Shown: piece by piece, positions 27,140 through 34,438 of the stretch
Layout: each line of letters opens with the position of its first letter
How positions within the stretch are numbered: position 1 is the first letter of the stretch
Assembly: GCA_963827725.1 (NCBI GenBank)
Contig: CAWHBM010000001.1
Location: forward strand, 620,001-684,000
DNA from: VAXT01 sp963827725
GTDB lineage: Bacteria; Actinomycetota; Thermoleophilia; Gaiellales; Gaiellaceae
Reading direction: 5' to 3'
Length of the DNA: 64,000 nucleotides
Position numbers and translations under genes: made by a program
The notes under the pieces: model-generated
What the model was told of the DNA's origin: nothing
The model's database searches: none
The model's input: the letters and a program-made list of their open reading frames with translations, nothing else

Positions 27140-27303
27140 TCCGCTCCTCCTTTAGGGCGCAAAAAAGCCCGTCGGCTCGTGGGCACGATCGGGCGGGGTT
27201 ACCGGCTTGTATGTCACGCGGGACTCAGACATCCCGCGCTCGGAGAAAAACCATCACCTCGAACTTTAGCTCGCTCCGAGGACGTTCGCAACGTGAGTGA
27301 CTG
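27140..27303 (-). promoter_or_regulatory. Structured leader / possible attenuator before the HTH gene
   Basis: On the minus strand: a CTCGGAG...CTCCGAG pair (27282-27276 region to 27243-27237 region), a GCGGGATGTCTGAGTCCCGC hairpin, then GCCCACGAGCCGACGGGC followed by six T, a terminator-like end, 25 or so bases before the HTH ribosome-binding site. The last GGGC can instead pair with the GCCC downstream of the T run (GGGC-TTTTTTGC-GCCC). Two exclusive structures suggest attenuation, but simple termination of the nif3 message is an alternative. No gene is seen here. Confidence 0.45.
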
Positions 27304-28048
27304 CTAGACCGGGTTCGGCAGGTCGACGAACTCCCAGTCGAGGTCGAACTCCTCCGCGACCGCGCGCGTGAGCGCCTGGATGCCGATCCGCTCAGTCGCG
27401 TAGTGGCCGCCGGCCACGAAGTGGATGCCTAGCTCCTGCGCGATGTGGAGGCTCGGCTCCTCGGGCTCGCCTGTGAGGAACAGGTCGTAGCCTTCGCGGG
27501 CGGCATCTGCGAGGTGCTTTCCCGCGCCGCCGGTGACGATCGCCGCCCGCTCGATCCGATCGGGCCCATGCGCGAAGACCAGCGGCTCATTGCCGAGGGC
27601 GACGCGCACACGCGTTGCGAACTCGTCCACGCTCGCCGGCTCCTCGAGCGGGCCGCCGAAGCCGATCGAGGCGAACCGGTCCTCCGGCTTCACGCCGAGC
27701 TCTCGGGCGAGCAGCGCGTTGTTGCCGACCTCCGGGTGGGCGTCGAGTGCGAGGTGGTACGCCGCGAGCGTGATCTCCGGGTCGAAGAGAGCCTTCAGCC
27801 GCCGGCGGAACGCGTCGTCGATCACCCGCGGAGCGCTGTCCCAGAGCAGGCCGTGGTGGACGAGCACCATCTGGGCGCCCGCCGCCGCGGCTCGCTCGAA
27901 GAGCTCGAGCGACGCCGAGACTCCGCAGGCGAGCCGACCCACTTCGCGAGTGCCCGCGACCTGCATCCCCATCGGCCCGCCGTCCGGGTAGCGCGTCGAG
28001 CTCCAGGAGCTCGGCGGCGAAGGCGAGGATCTCGTCACGGTCGGCCAC
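27304..28048 (-). CDS. Nif3-like dinuclear metal-centre protein (frame shift near 27990)
   Basis: YbgI/Nif3 family (GTP cyclohydrolase I type 2-like fold; physiological role unsettled). GTG 28048 starts MADRDEILAFAAELLELD; a +1 shift then joins RYPDGGPMGMQVAGTREVGR. Metal ligands visible: His pair in VLVHHGLLWDS and His/Glu in VAGGHYATERIGIQAL near the end. The normal family N-terminus with VGLQVG-like sequence corresponds to MGMQVAG. Full length about 247 residues. Confidence 0.9.
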
Positions 28049-28075
28049 GAGGCCGCGATTGTAGGCCCGCAACGC

Positions 28076-28101
28076 GAGAGGCCCGCCGCAGCGGGCCTCT
28101 C
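28076..28101. terminator. Hairpin between the secreted-protein gene and nif3
   Basis: Perfect 11-base stem GAGAGGCCCGC / GCGGGCCTCTC with a four-base loop (CGCA on the plus strand). It lies 20 bases past the end of the minus-strand secreted-protein gene. There is no strong T run on the minus strand, so it may be a factor-assisted or weak terminator. Confidence 0.6.
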
Positions 28102-28121
28102 GGACGGGTTTCTTCGGCCCT

Positions 28122-28733
28122 TTAGAGCGGTGGTCGGCAGGCCCGCGACGTGCCAGGCTTCTCAGCGCACCTGTCGTTCACGCGGATGTTGTCGATGTCG
28201 TAGTGGCCGGGCTCGTCGATGATGATGACGAGGGACTCGACTGTCGACCCGGGCGGAACCACCGGGAACGCGTCGGTCGGGTCGAGTAGCTGGAAGCGAT
28301 AGCGCGTCCAGCCGTCTCCCAACGGGGTCGCATCCTCCAGGCCGTTGGCGCAGCCGCCGACGAAGTGGAAGGTCCCCTGCTCGGTTAGCAGGTTGAAGCG
28401 CGGCGCTCCACCACCGCAGGGGCTCGTGTTCTTGAGGTCGAAGCCGAGGAGCGTGGCTTCGGTGCCCTTGACGCTATTCGCGACCGCGCCCGCCGAGGCG
28501 TTGACCGTCAGCAAGCAGTTCTTCTCGAGCACGAGCCCGAAGTTCGTCCTGCCCGTGCTGTCGTCGCGACCGGCGTCGTTCACCCACTTGGCCTCCGGAC
28601 AGCCCGTTCGATCCGGATCGAACTCGAACGTTCTCGAGAAGTTGAAATCCTCGTTCTCGGCCGGAGTCGACAACGCGACTCCTGGAACGGCCAATAGAGC
28701 GACGGCGCAGGCTAGAAGTGCGAGTTTCTTCAT
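28122..28733 (-). CDS. Secreted protein of unknown function
   Basis: 203 residues from ATG 28733 after GGGGAGGACTGCA. Clear signal peptide (MKKLALLACAVALLAVPGVA, cleavage after ALS). The mature part is beta-rich with six Cys residues (for example CPEAK, KNCLLTV, CGGG, GGCANG, DRC, RAC), likely disulphides, and ends GHYDIDNIRVNDRC, a pattern often seen in carbohydrate-binding jelly-roll domains (DxDNI). No family can be named. Monocistronic with hairpins on both sides. Confidence 0.75.
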   Translation of the reverse strand: MKKLALLACAVALLAVPGVALSTPAENEDFNFSRTFEFDPDRTGCPEAKWVNDAGRDDSTGRTNFGLVLEKNCLLTVNASAGAVANSVKGTEATLLGFDLKNTSPCGGGAPRFNLLTEQGTFHFVGGCANGLEDATPLGDGWTRYRFQLLDPTDAFPVVPPGSTVESLVIIIDEPGHYDIDNIRVNDRCAEKPGTSRACRPPL

Positions 28734-28766
28734 TGCAGTCCTCCCCTTTCACTGGACGATCTCCCC

Positions 28767-28787
28767 GGACCCGAAGCGGCCGGGTCC
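28767..28787. terminator. Hairpin downstream of ssb
   Basis: Perfect seven-base stem GGACCCG / CGGGTCC with loop AAGCGGC, between the minus-strand ssb (ending 28852) and the next minus-strand gene (starting 28733). Likely terminates ssb; no T run. Confidence 0.5.
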
Positions 28788-28851
28788 TGACCAGACAGAT
28801 TCCGGACTGCCAGCGAACTTGCGGTCTGCTCGTGCAGCCGCGCGCCAGACC

Positions 28852-29212
28852 TCAGGGGCTGACTGCGGTCTCGAACGGGATCTCCGCGTCGGCCTCAACC
28901 TCCTTTCCGGGACGCGGAGACAGGAACTGCACCCTGTGCGCGACGACTTCGATCGAGCTCCGCTTGTTTCCGTCCGAGTCCTCCCACGAGCTGCTCCGCA
29001 GCCGCCCGTCCAGAGCGACCTGCCTGCCCTTCGTCAGGTAGCGGCTGCACGTCTCCGCCTGCTTGTTCCAGGCCGAGATCCGAACGAAATCGGCCTCGTC
29101 CTTGCCCCAGCCGGTCGACTGCGAGCACAAAGTTGGCGACCAGGCGGTCGTCCCCAAGGTCCTCGAGCTCCACTTCTGTGGCGAGATTTCCGATCAGCGC
29201 GACCACGTTCAC
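28852..29212 (-). CDS. ssb: Single-stranded DNA-binding protein (frame shift near 29115)
   Basis: GTG 29212 after AGGGAGGAACGC: MNVVALIGNLATEVELEDLG through FVLAVDR, then +1 shift into WGKDEADFVRISAWNKQAET and onward, KGRQVALDGRLRSSSWED, typical SSB OB fold. About 118 residues and no acidic C-terminal DDDIPF tip, so it may be a secondary SSB rather than the replicative one. The main ssb usually sits with rpsF/rpsR, which are not here. Confidence 0.9.
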
Positions 29213-29261
29213 GCGTTCCTCCCTCTGTTGACTGAGGAGGCAACGCTAGCGGAGGAAATGT

Positions 29262-29289
29262 GCCGGCACGGTGTCGGATTCGTGCCGGC
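29262..29289 (-). terminator. Hairpin downstream of tRNA-Pro
   Basis: Perfect eight-base stem GCCGGCAC / GTGCCGGC with a 12-base loop, six bases past the 3' end of the minus-strand tRNA. Followed on that strand by ACATTTCCTCC. Likely tRNA terminator or processing hairpin. Confidence 0.5.
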
Positions 29290-29295
29290 TTTCAA

Positions 29296-29369
29296 TCGGG
29301 GTGCCCAGATTTGAACTGGGGACCTCTCCGACCCGAACGGAGCGCGCTACCAGGCTGCGCCACACCCCG
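29296..29369 (-). tRNA. tRNA-Pro (anticodon CGG)
   Basis: 74 nt. Acceptor CGGGGTG/CACCCCG with discriminator A; D-stem GCGC/GCGC with loop AGCCTGGTA; anticodon stem CTCCG/CGGAG with loop TTCGGGT, giving anticodon CGG; variable AGGTC; T-arm CCCAG-TTCAAAT-CTGGG. CCA is not encoded (AAGCC... follows on the minus strand). Confidence 0.95.
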
Positions 29370-29413
29370 GATTCGTCACAGGTTAGCTCAGAATCCCTCG
29401 GTATCCTGCGAGC

Positions 29414-30253
29414 ATGACCGATCGAATTCGCATCGCCTGCGTCCAGATTGACGAGCGGGCGGGACAAGGCGGCGAACCTCGAAAAGGCGGAGAAGCTCGT
29501 CGCGCAGGCGGCTGCGACCGGCGCCGACATCGTCGCGCTTCCCGAGAAGTGGAACGCCATCGGGCCGCCCGAGGTCCTGCACGACACCGCCGAGGCGATC
29601 GAGGACGGCGAGTCCGTCGGAGGCGATGCGCGGCTGGGCGAAGAAACACGGGATCTCCCTCGTCGGCGGCTCGATCACCGAGCGCCGCGAGGGCCGCGAG
29701 AAGCTCTCGAACACATGCCTCGTCTTCGACCCCGAGGGCGAGCTCGTCGCGACCTACCGCAAGATCCACCTCTTCGACGTCGAGGTCGGAGGCGTGACCT
29801 ACCGCGAGTCCGAGGCGGAGGAGCACGGCGAGGAGCCGGTCGTCGCCGAGGTCGAGGGCTGGCCGGTTGGGCTGACCATCTGTTACGACCTTCGCTTCCC
29901 CGAGCTCTACCGGGTCCTGGCGCTCGAGGGTGCGCTGCTGGCGACCGTCCCCGCGCATTTCACCCTCTACACAGGCAAGGACCACTGGCACCTGCTGCTG
30001 CGGCGCCCGCGCGGTCGAGAACGGCTTCTACGTCGCAGCGCCCGCGCAGGTGGGGGAGACGGGGATCGGTCGCCCGAGCTACGGCCGCTCGCTGATCGTC
30101 GATCCGTGGGGCACCGTGCTCGCGCAGGCACCCGATGAGGAGACGGTGATCTCGGCGGAGCTCGACCGCGCCTGGCTGGACGAGGTGCGCCGCCGCCTTC
30201 CGTCGCTCTCGCAGCGGCGCCCCGAGGCGTACCGCTGGCCCGCGCCGGCGTGA
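29414..30253 (+). CDS. Nitrilase-superfamily amidohydrolase (three frame shifts)
   Basis: Carbon-nitrogen hydrolase, similar to omega-amidase/NIT2-type enzymes. The catalytic triad is visible: Glu in VALPEKWNAIG, Lys in TYRKIHLFD, Cys in LTICYDLRFPE. The reading frame moves +1 three times: near 29455 (QI to SGRDKAANLEKA), near 29625 (to MRGWAKKHGISLVGG) and near 30005 (to RARAVENGFYVAAPAQVG). Each fits one extra base. Ends PEAYRWPAPA, overlapping the HAD gene (GTGA). TATCCT ends six bases before ATG 29414. Confidence 0.9.
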
Positions 30254-30951
30254 AGCTCCGCGCAGTTCTCTTCGACGTCGACTTCACGCTCGCCAAACCG
30301 GGGCCCGACCTCGGCCCCGAGGGCTACCAGCTACTCGGGCGGCGGTTCGGGCTCGAGCTCGACCCTGCGCGCTACGCCGAAGCCAGAGCTGCCGCGATCG
30401 AGACCATCGAGCGGCACCCCGAGCTGGATCACGACGAGGAGGTCTGGGTCCTCTTCACCGAGCAGATAATCCGCGGCATGGGAGGTGACTCCAACCGCGC
30501 CTACGAGTGCGCCGTCGAGATGACGCGGGCGTGGGAGCACGCGCACAACTTCGAGCTCTTCGAAGACACGCTGCCCGTGCTGGCCGCGCTTCGCGAGCAC
30601 GGACTGAAGATCGGGCTCGTCTCGAACACGGGCCGCGACCTCGCCGCCTTCGTCGTCCACCACGCGCTCGATGTCGACGCGGCCGTCAGCTCAGGCGCAC
30701 ACGGGAAGACCAAGCCGCACCCCGCGATCTTCCAGGCGGCCCTCGATCAGCTCGGGGTCTCGGCCGAGGAGGCGGCGATGGTCGGCGACTCGCCGGATGA
30801 CGACGTGGAGGGCGCCCGAGCGCTCGGGATGCGCGCGTTTCTGGTCGACCGTGACGATCGTTTCCCGGAGCTCGAAGACCGCCTGCCCGACCTGCGCGCG
30901 CTCCCGGCGGCGCTCGGCCTCAGCGGCACACCCGCTGGCCCGGCCGACTGA
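30250..30951 (+). CDS. HAD-superfamily phosphatase
   Basis: 233 residues from GTG 30250. HAD motif I FDVDFTLAKPG (nucleophile Asp), helical cap, motif II LVSNTGRDL, motif III Lys in KTKPHPAIF, motif IV VGDSPDDDVEGARALGM. Phosphoglycolate-phosphatase/REG-2-like; substrate not predictable. Translationally coupled to the amidohydrolase and possibly acting in the same metabolite-repair step (inference). Confidence 0.93.
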   Translation: MKLRAVLFDVDFTLAKPGPDLGPEGYQLLGRRFGLELDPARYAEARAAAIETIERHPELDHDEEVWVLFTEQIIRGMGGDSNRAYECAVEMTRAWEHAHNFELFEDTLPVLAALREHGLKIGLVSNTGRDLAAFVVHHALDVDAAVSSGAHGKTKPHPAIFQAALDQLGVSAEEAAMVGDSPDDDVEGARALGMRAFLVDRDDRFPELEDRLPDLRALPAALGLSGTPAGPAD

Positions 30952-31435
30952 GCCCGAATCCCCAGACGCGCTCGTCGACCACGTAGACCGAGGTCGTCGT
31001 CTGTCCGCGGCGGAACGTCATCGCCGCGTAGGTTCCGCAGTTGACTCGCAGCAACGAGCCGTAGAGGCCCGCGATCCGCACGGCCGGGTCGTCGATCCGA
31101 AGTCCGCGGTCGGTGTGCCAGCCCGGCGGGCCCCAGACGGTGAAGAGGGCGACGACGCGACCACGTCGGAACGTGACGCCCGCACCCTGTGGCTCGAACA
31201 GCCGGAAGTTGAAGTACCACGTCGGCCTGCGGCAATCGCGGCAGACTCCGAAGCGCGATCCCCACGCTGCGCGCACCTGAGCCCGCGTCGCTCCAAGCGA
31301 GAGTCCGCCCAGGCTCTTCCCCGGAACCACGACGCCGGCAGTCGGCGGTGCAGACACGGACGTCGGAACCAGGACGAGGCCGAGTGCGGCCGCCAGGACG
31401 AGCGCTAGCCGGCGCAACGTTCGGAGGCGGGGCAC
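30920..31435 (-). CDS. Small secreted protein, unknown function
   Basis: 171 residues from GTG 31435, inside the 3' end of the upstream gene: signal peptide RRLALVLAAALGLVLVPTSV, then a mature region starting VVVPGKSLGGLSLGATRAQV. SLGGLSLGATRAQVRAAWG is the repeated pattern found in many secreted actinobacterial proteins that pair a GxxLGMT-type start with a beta sheet. CRDC pair in the middle. No named function. Coupled to the beta-propeller/lysyl oxidase gene. Confidence 0.75.
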   Translation of the reverse strand: MPRLRTLRRLALVLAAALGLVLVPTSVSAPPTAGVVVPGKSLGGLSLGATRAQVRAAWGSRFGVCRDCRRPTWYFNFRLFEPQGAGVTFRRGRVVALFTVWGPPGWHTDRGLRIDDPAVRIAGLYGSLLRVNCGTYAAMTFRRGQTTTSVYVVDERVWGFGLSRPGQRVCR

Positions 31436-33096
31436 GCGGCAAGCACGTGCCCGACGGGCGGACGGTTTGGCCCTCGCGGCCAGGAGAGGCTGATCAGGAG
31501 CGATCCGGCGTTGTTCTCGTAGCGGAGCTCGCGAATGAGCAGGTCGGGATTCGCCCGGTGCACGAGGACGTAAGTCCCCGCCGGCAAACCGGTCACGTCG
31601 AGGTTCTGTCCGTGGAAATACGCGGGATAGCGGTCGGTGTAGCCCACCGACGTTCCCTGGGAGACCGCCAGGGCGAATGGGTTCCCCTGGCCACAGTTCG
31701 AGTGGAAGACCGGCCGCCGGGGCTTGCCCGGCACGTAGCCCGGGACAAGCGCCCAGTGGTCGGCCAGGCAAAAGCCTGACTTACGGTCGCGCACGATGAG
31801 GGAGTGGTCGCTCGCGCGCCTCAGCTCGTAGCGCTGGAAGTCCAGCAGGTGCCAGTGCCGATGGGGCGGCGCAATCGTGTAACGGAGAAAGCCGACGTTC
31901 GAGTAGGTCCGCGCCCCTCCGCCCGCGATGCGGACTCGTTGCGATGCCTGCATCGTCGGCATCGCGCGGCTCGGCCGCGAGGCGACGATGGAGAGCGGCC
32001 CTGAGCCGAGGTTGTCGGTCGCCGACGTGAACCCGAGCAGGAAGTGGCGCCGCCCGCCGAACTTCGCGACTTTGACTGAGAGGTCGCTCGGTGACTTCTG
32101 ATCGAGGTCGGGAGGGAGCTCGGACGAGATCGCGGGGCGCCAGCGGAACCGTCCGACCGAGGTGGGGCCTCCAAGCGACGTAGCAGCGCCGCCGGCAGCG
32201 GGAACGATCCAGAGCGGGCCTCCGCCCGAGCGGTCGCTCACGAACGCGATGCTGTTTCCCTTCGGAGACCACGCGGGCGAAGCCTCGACCGAGGCGTCCT
32301 GGGTCAGCCGCACGACCGCGCTCGATGCCACGTCGAGGACGTAGAGATCGGTGATTCCCGCATCGGACGAGACGAAGGCGATTCGCTTCCCGTCGGGCGA
32401 CCACGCGGGCTCACTCTCGACCGCGGGCGAGGAGGTCAACCGGCGCAGGCCCCGGCCCGTTGCTTGCATGCGATAGAGGTCATCGGTTCCCTCGTGGTCG
32501 CTGACGAAAGCTAGACGCCCGGTGCTCGACCAGGCCGGCTCGCGACCGGTCCTCAGCGGCCGCTCATGTCGGCCGTCCGCGCGAACGATCACCAACCTTC
32601 CGTCACGCTCGACGAGGAGGCTCCGCCCATCGGGCGCCCACGCCGCTGCGGCCTCCGTGGCCAGCGGCGTTCGGGTGAGGCGCGCGCGATGAGTGCCGTC
32701 TGCGTCGACGACGGAAAGGTCTGCCGAGCCGTTCGCCAATGGAGCGACATAAGCCACGCGGCGGCCGTCGGGCGACCATGCGGGTTGGAGGCCCCGGGCT
32801 GCGACGAGGCGCGCGCGACCGGAACGCTGGACGTAGACCCCGCCGCCTGCGGTCTCGGGGGCCGCAAATGCGAGCACGGCCGGAAGCGCCTGCGCGGTCG
32901 TGGCGCTTCCCGGGATCAAGATCGCCACCAGGGCGAGGCCGACGAGCGCTAGGAGGGTTTGGCGGAATGTTGCTCGTCGCCGGGGTGCGATGCTCGTTCC
33001 GAGGCCGCGGACGCAGGGAGTCCCGGTAGTCACCACTACCGGGGCGACTGAGGACCCGGACTCGGGGCGAGCAGCGCAGCCCGGCGGCTCAGCCAT
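31405..33096 (-). CDS. Secreted TolB-like beta-propeller fused to a lysyl-oxidase-family domain
   Basis: Signal sequence RQTLLALVGLALVAILIPGS, then about six WD40-like/TolB blades (repeated WSPDGRRVAYV, WAPDGRSLLVE, WSPDGKRIAFVS, WSPKGNSIAFVS), then a C-terminal lysyl-oxidase fold: metal-ligand-like HRHWHLLDFQRYEL, CLADHW, CGQG, YTDRYPAYFHGQNLDVTGLP and YVLVHRANPD. Lysyl oxidases are copper amine oxidases that can crosslink proteins. The start is uncertain: ATG 33096 has AGGAGGG 12 bases upstream but lies within the 164-bp palindrome; GTG 33036/33033 or later are alternatives. The frame is open to 33429 only because of antisense to the neighbour. Confidence 0.82.
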   Translation of the reverse strand: MAEPPGCAARPESGSSVAPVVVTTGTPCVRGLGTSIAPRRRATFRQTLLALVGLALVAILIPGSATTAQALPAVLAFAAPETAGGGVYVQRSGRARLVAARGLQPAWSPDGRRVAYVAPLANGSADLSVVDADGTHRARLTRTPLATEAAAAWAPDGRSLLVERDGRLVIVRADGRHERPLRTGREPAWSSTGRLAFVSDHEGTDDLYRMQATGRGLRRLTSSPAVESEPAWSPDGKRIAFVSSDAGITDLYVLDVASSAVVRLTQDASVEASPAWSPKGNSIAFVSDRSGGGPLWIVPAAGGAATSLGGPTSVGRFRWRPAISSELPPDLDQKSPSDLSVKVAKFGGRRHFLLGFTSATDNLGSGPLSIVASRPSRAMPTMQASQRVRIAGGGARTYSNVGFLRYTIAPPHRHWHLLDFQRYELRRASDHSLIVRDRKSGFCLADHWALVPGYVPGKPRRPVFHSNCGQGNPFALAVSQGTSVGYTDRYPAYFHGQNLDVTGLPAGTYVLVHRANPDLLIRELRYENNAGSLLISLSWPRGPNRPPVGHVLAACPASERCAG

Positions 33097-33114
33097 ATTT
33101 CGCCAAACCCTCCT
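32951..33114. repeat. 164-bp imperfect palindrome upstream of the beta-propeller gene
   Basis: Perfect 14-base ends AGGAGGGTTTGGCG (32951-32964) and CGCCAAACCCTCCT (33101-33114). The arms align along almost their whole length (for example GATGCTCG against CGAGCAGC), and meet in a perfect CCCGGTAGT/ACTACCGGG hairpin around 33032. It starts nine bases past the stop of the minus-strand acyl-CoA dehydrogenase gene and covers the putative start and signal-peptide n-region of the next gene. Each end carries an AGGAGGG ribosome-binding-like sequence pointing inward. Confidence 0.82.
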
Positions 33115-33122
33115 CATCCGCA

Positions 33123-34337
33123 TTACCCTCGCGCGGCGAGGGCCGGAGCCCAGGAAGCGATCGGCGAGACGTCTCCGCCCCGGCCGTTCAGGTTGCGGTA
33201 TCCGAGCGCGTGCTCGGCCTGCATCATCTTGTGGATCTGAGTGGTGCCCTCGTAGATGATCGGCGCGCGCGCGTTGCGGAAGTAGCGCTCGATCCCGTAC
33301 TCGGCCGAGTACCCGTAGGCGCCGTGCACCTGGATCGCGAGGTGCGCTGCGCGGAATGCGGACTCGGTCGCGTGCCACTTCGCGAGCGACGTCTCGCGCG
33401 TGTTCCGCTTCCCTTCGTTCTTGAGCCACCCGGCCTGCATCACGAGCAGCTTCGAGGTCTCGTAGCCGAGCACCATGTCGGCGATCATGTCCTGGACGAA
33501 CTGATAGCGCCCGATCGCCTGGCCGAAGGTCTCGCGCTCGCGTGAGTACTCGACTGACCGCTCGAGCATCGCGCGGATGACGCCGCAGGCCCCCGCTGCG
33601 ACCGTGAACCGGCCCTGGTCGAGCCCGTACATCGCGATCTCGAACCCCTGGCCTTCTTCGCCGAGAAGATTCTCCGCCGGCACTTCGACGTTCTCGAAGA
33701 AGAGCTCGCCGGTCGAGCCAGCCCAGATCCCGAGCTTGTGCTCCGTGTCTGCGGAGGTGAAGCCCGCCATGCCTTTCTCGAGCAGGAACGCGGAGATGCC
33801 CTTGTGCTTCGCCGCCGGATCGGTCTTCGCGAACACGAGCGCGTGGTCGGCGACGGTTGCGTACGAGATCCAGTTCTTCGAGCCGTTGAGGACGTAGACG
33901 TCTCCCTCGCGGCGGGCGGTCGATTTCATCGCGGCGACGTCCGAGCCCGCGGCAGGCTCGGTCAGGCCGAAGCAGGCAATCTTCTCGCCGCGCGCCTGCG
34001 GGGCGAGCCAGTGTTGCTTCTGCTCCTCGGTGCCGTAGCGCAGGAGCGCGAGCGAGTTCAGCCCGACGTGGACCGAGATCAGCGTGCGGAAGGCCGCTTC
34101 GCCGCGCTCGATCTCCTCGCAGACGAGTGCCTCGGAGACGAAATCGAGGCCGGCGCCGCCGTATTCCTCGGGGATGACGATCCCGAGCAGCCCCAGCTCG
34201 GCCATGCCCTCGATGACGCCCAGGTCCAGGTGGTGGTTGATGTCGTTCTCGATCGCGTCCGGGAGCACGCGCTCGTCCACGAAGGAGCGAACGGTGTCCT
34301 GGATGAGGCGCTGCTCGTCTGCCAGCTCAAAATTCAT
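33123..34337 (-). CDS. Acyl-CoA dehydrogenase
   Basis: 404 residues from ATG 34337 (MNFELADEQRLIQDTVRSFV). FAD enzyme of fatty-acid or branched-acyl oxidation. Family motifs: CFGLTEPAAGSDVAAMKSTA (FAD/substrate), GFEIAMYGLDQGRFTVAAGA, and catalytic-base Glu in IIYEGTTQIHKMM. A minus-strand TAGACT box lies nine bases before the ATG. Divergent from a second acyl-CoA dehydrogenase over a 101-base region that contains an operator-like repeat. Confidence 0.94.
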   Translation of the reverse strand: MNFELADEQRLIQDTVRSFVDERVLPDAIENDINHHLDLGVIEGMAELGLLGIVIPEEYGGAGLDFVSEALVCEEIERGEAAFRTLISVHVGLNSLALLRYGTEEQKQHWLAPQARGEKIACFGLTEPAAGSDVAAMKSTARREGDVYVLNGSKNWISYATVADHALVFAKTDPAAKHKGISAFLLEKGMAGFTSADTEHKLGIWAGSTGELFFENVEVPAENLLGEEGQGFEIAMYGLDQGRFTVAAGACGVIRAMLERSVEYSRERETFGQAIGRYQFVQDMIADMVLGYETSKLLVMQAGWLKNEGKRNTRETSLAKWHATESAFRAAHLAIQVHGAYGYSAEYGIERYFRNARAPIIYEGTTQIHKMMQAEHALGYRNLNGRGGDVSPIASWAPALAARG

Positions 34338-34390
34338 CGCCGCCTGAGTCTATGTGGCGCCCACGCTGGCGAAGCCGATTACCCGGTACG

Positions 34391-34408
34391 ATTGACTGAC
34401 TAGTCAAT
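34391..34408. promoter_or_regulatory. TetR-type operator-like inverted repeat
   Basis: TTGACT-GACT-AGTCAA at 34392-34407, flanked by A and T to give an 18-base near-palindrome, in the middle of the divergent acyl-CoA dehydrogenase promoters. Palindromes of this size and place are typical of TetR-family fatty-acid regulators. No tetR gene lies in the window. Confidence 0.6.
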
Positions 34409-34438
34409 CAACACCACAATTCGGCTAGGACAGCCTCA

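Noticed and set aside
27038..27307. Plus-strand 89-codon ORF over the HTH gene and its leader
   Set aside because: Antisense to a small gene with a very strong ribosome-binding site; no coding features of its own.
21177..28733. Genomic island or prophage
   Set aside because: No integrase, transposase, phage gene or composition change is visible; the genes are chromosomal wall, repair and metabolic types.
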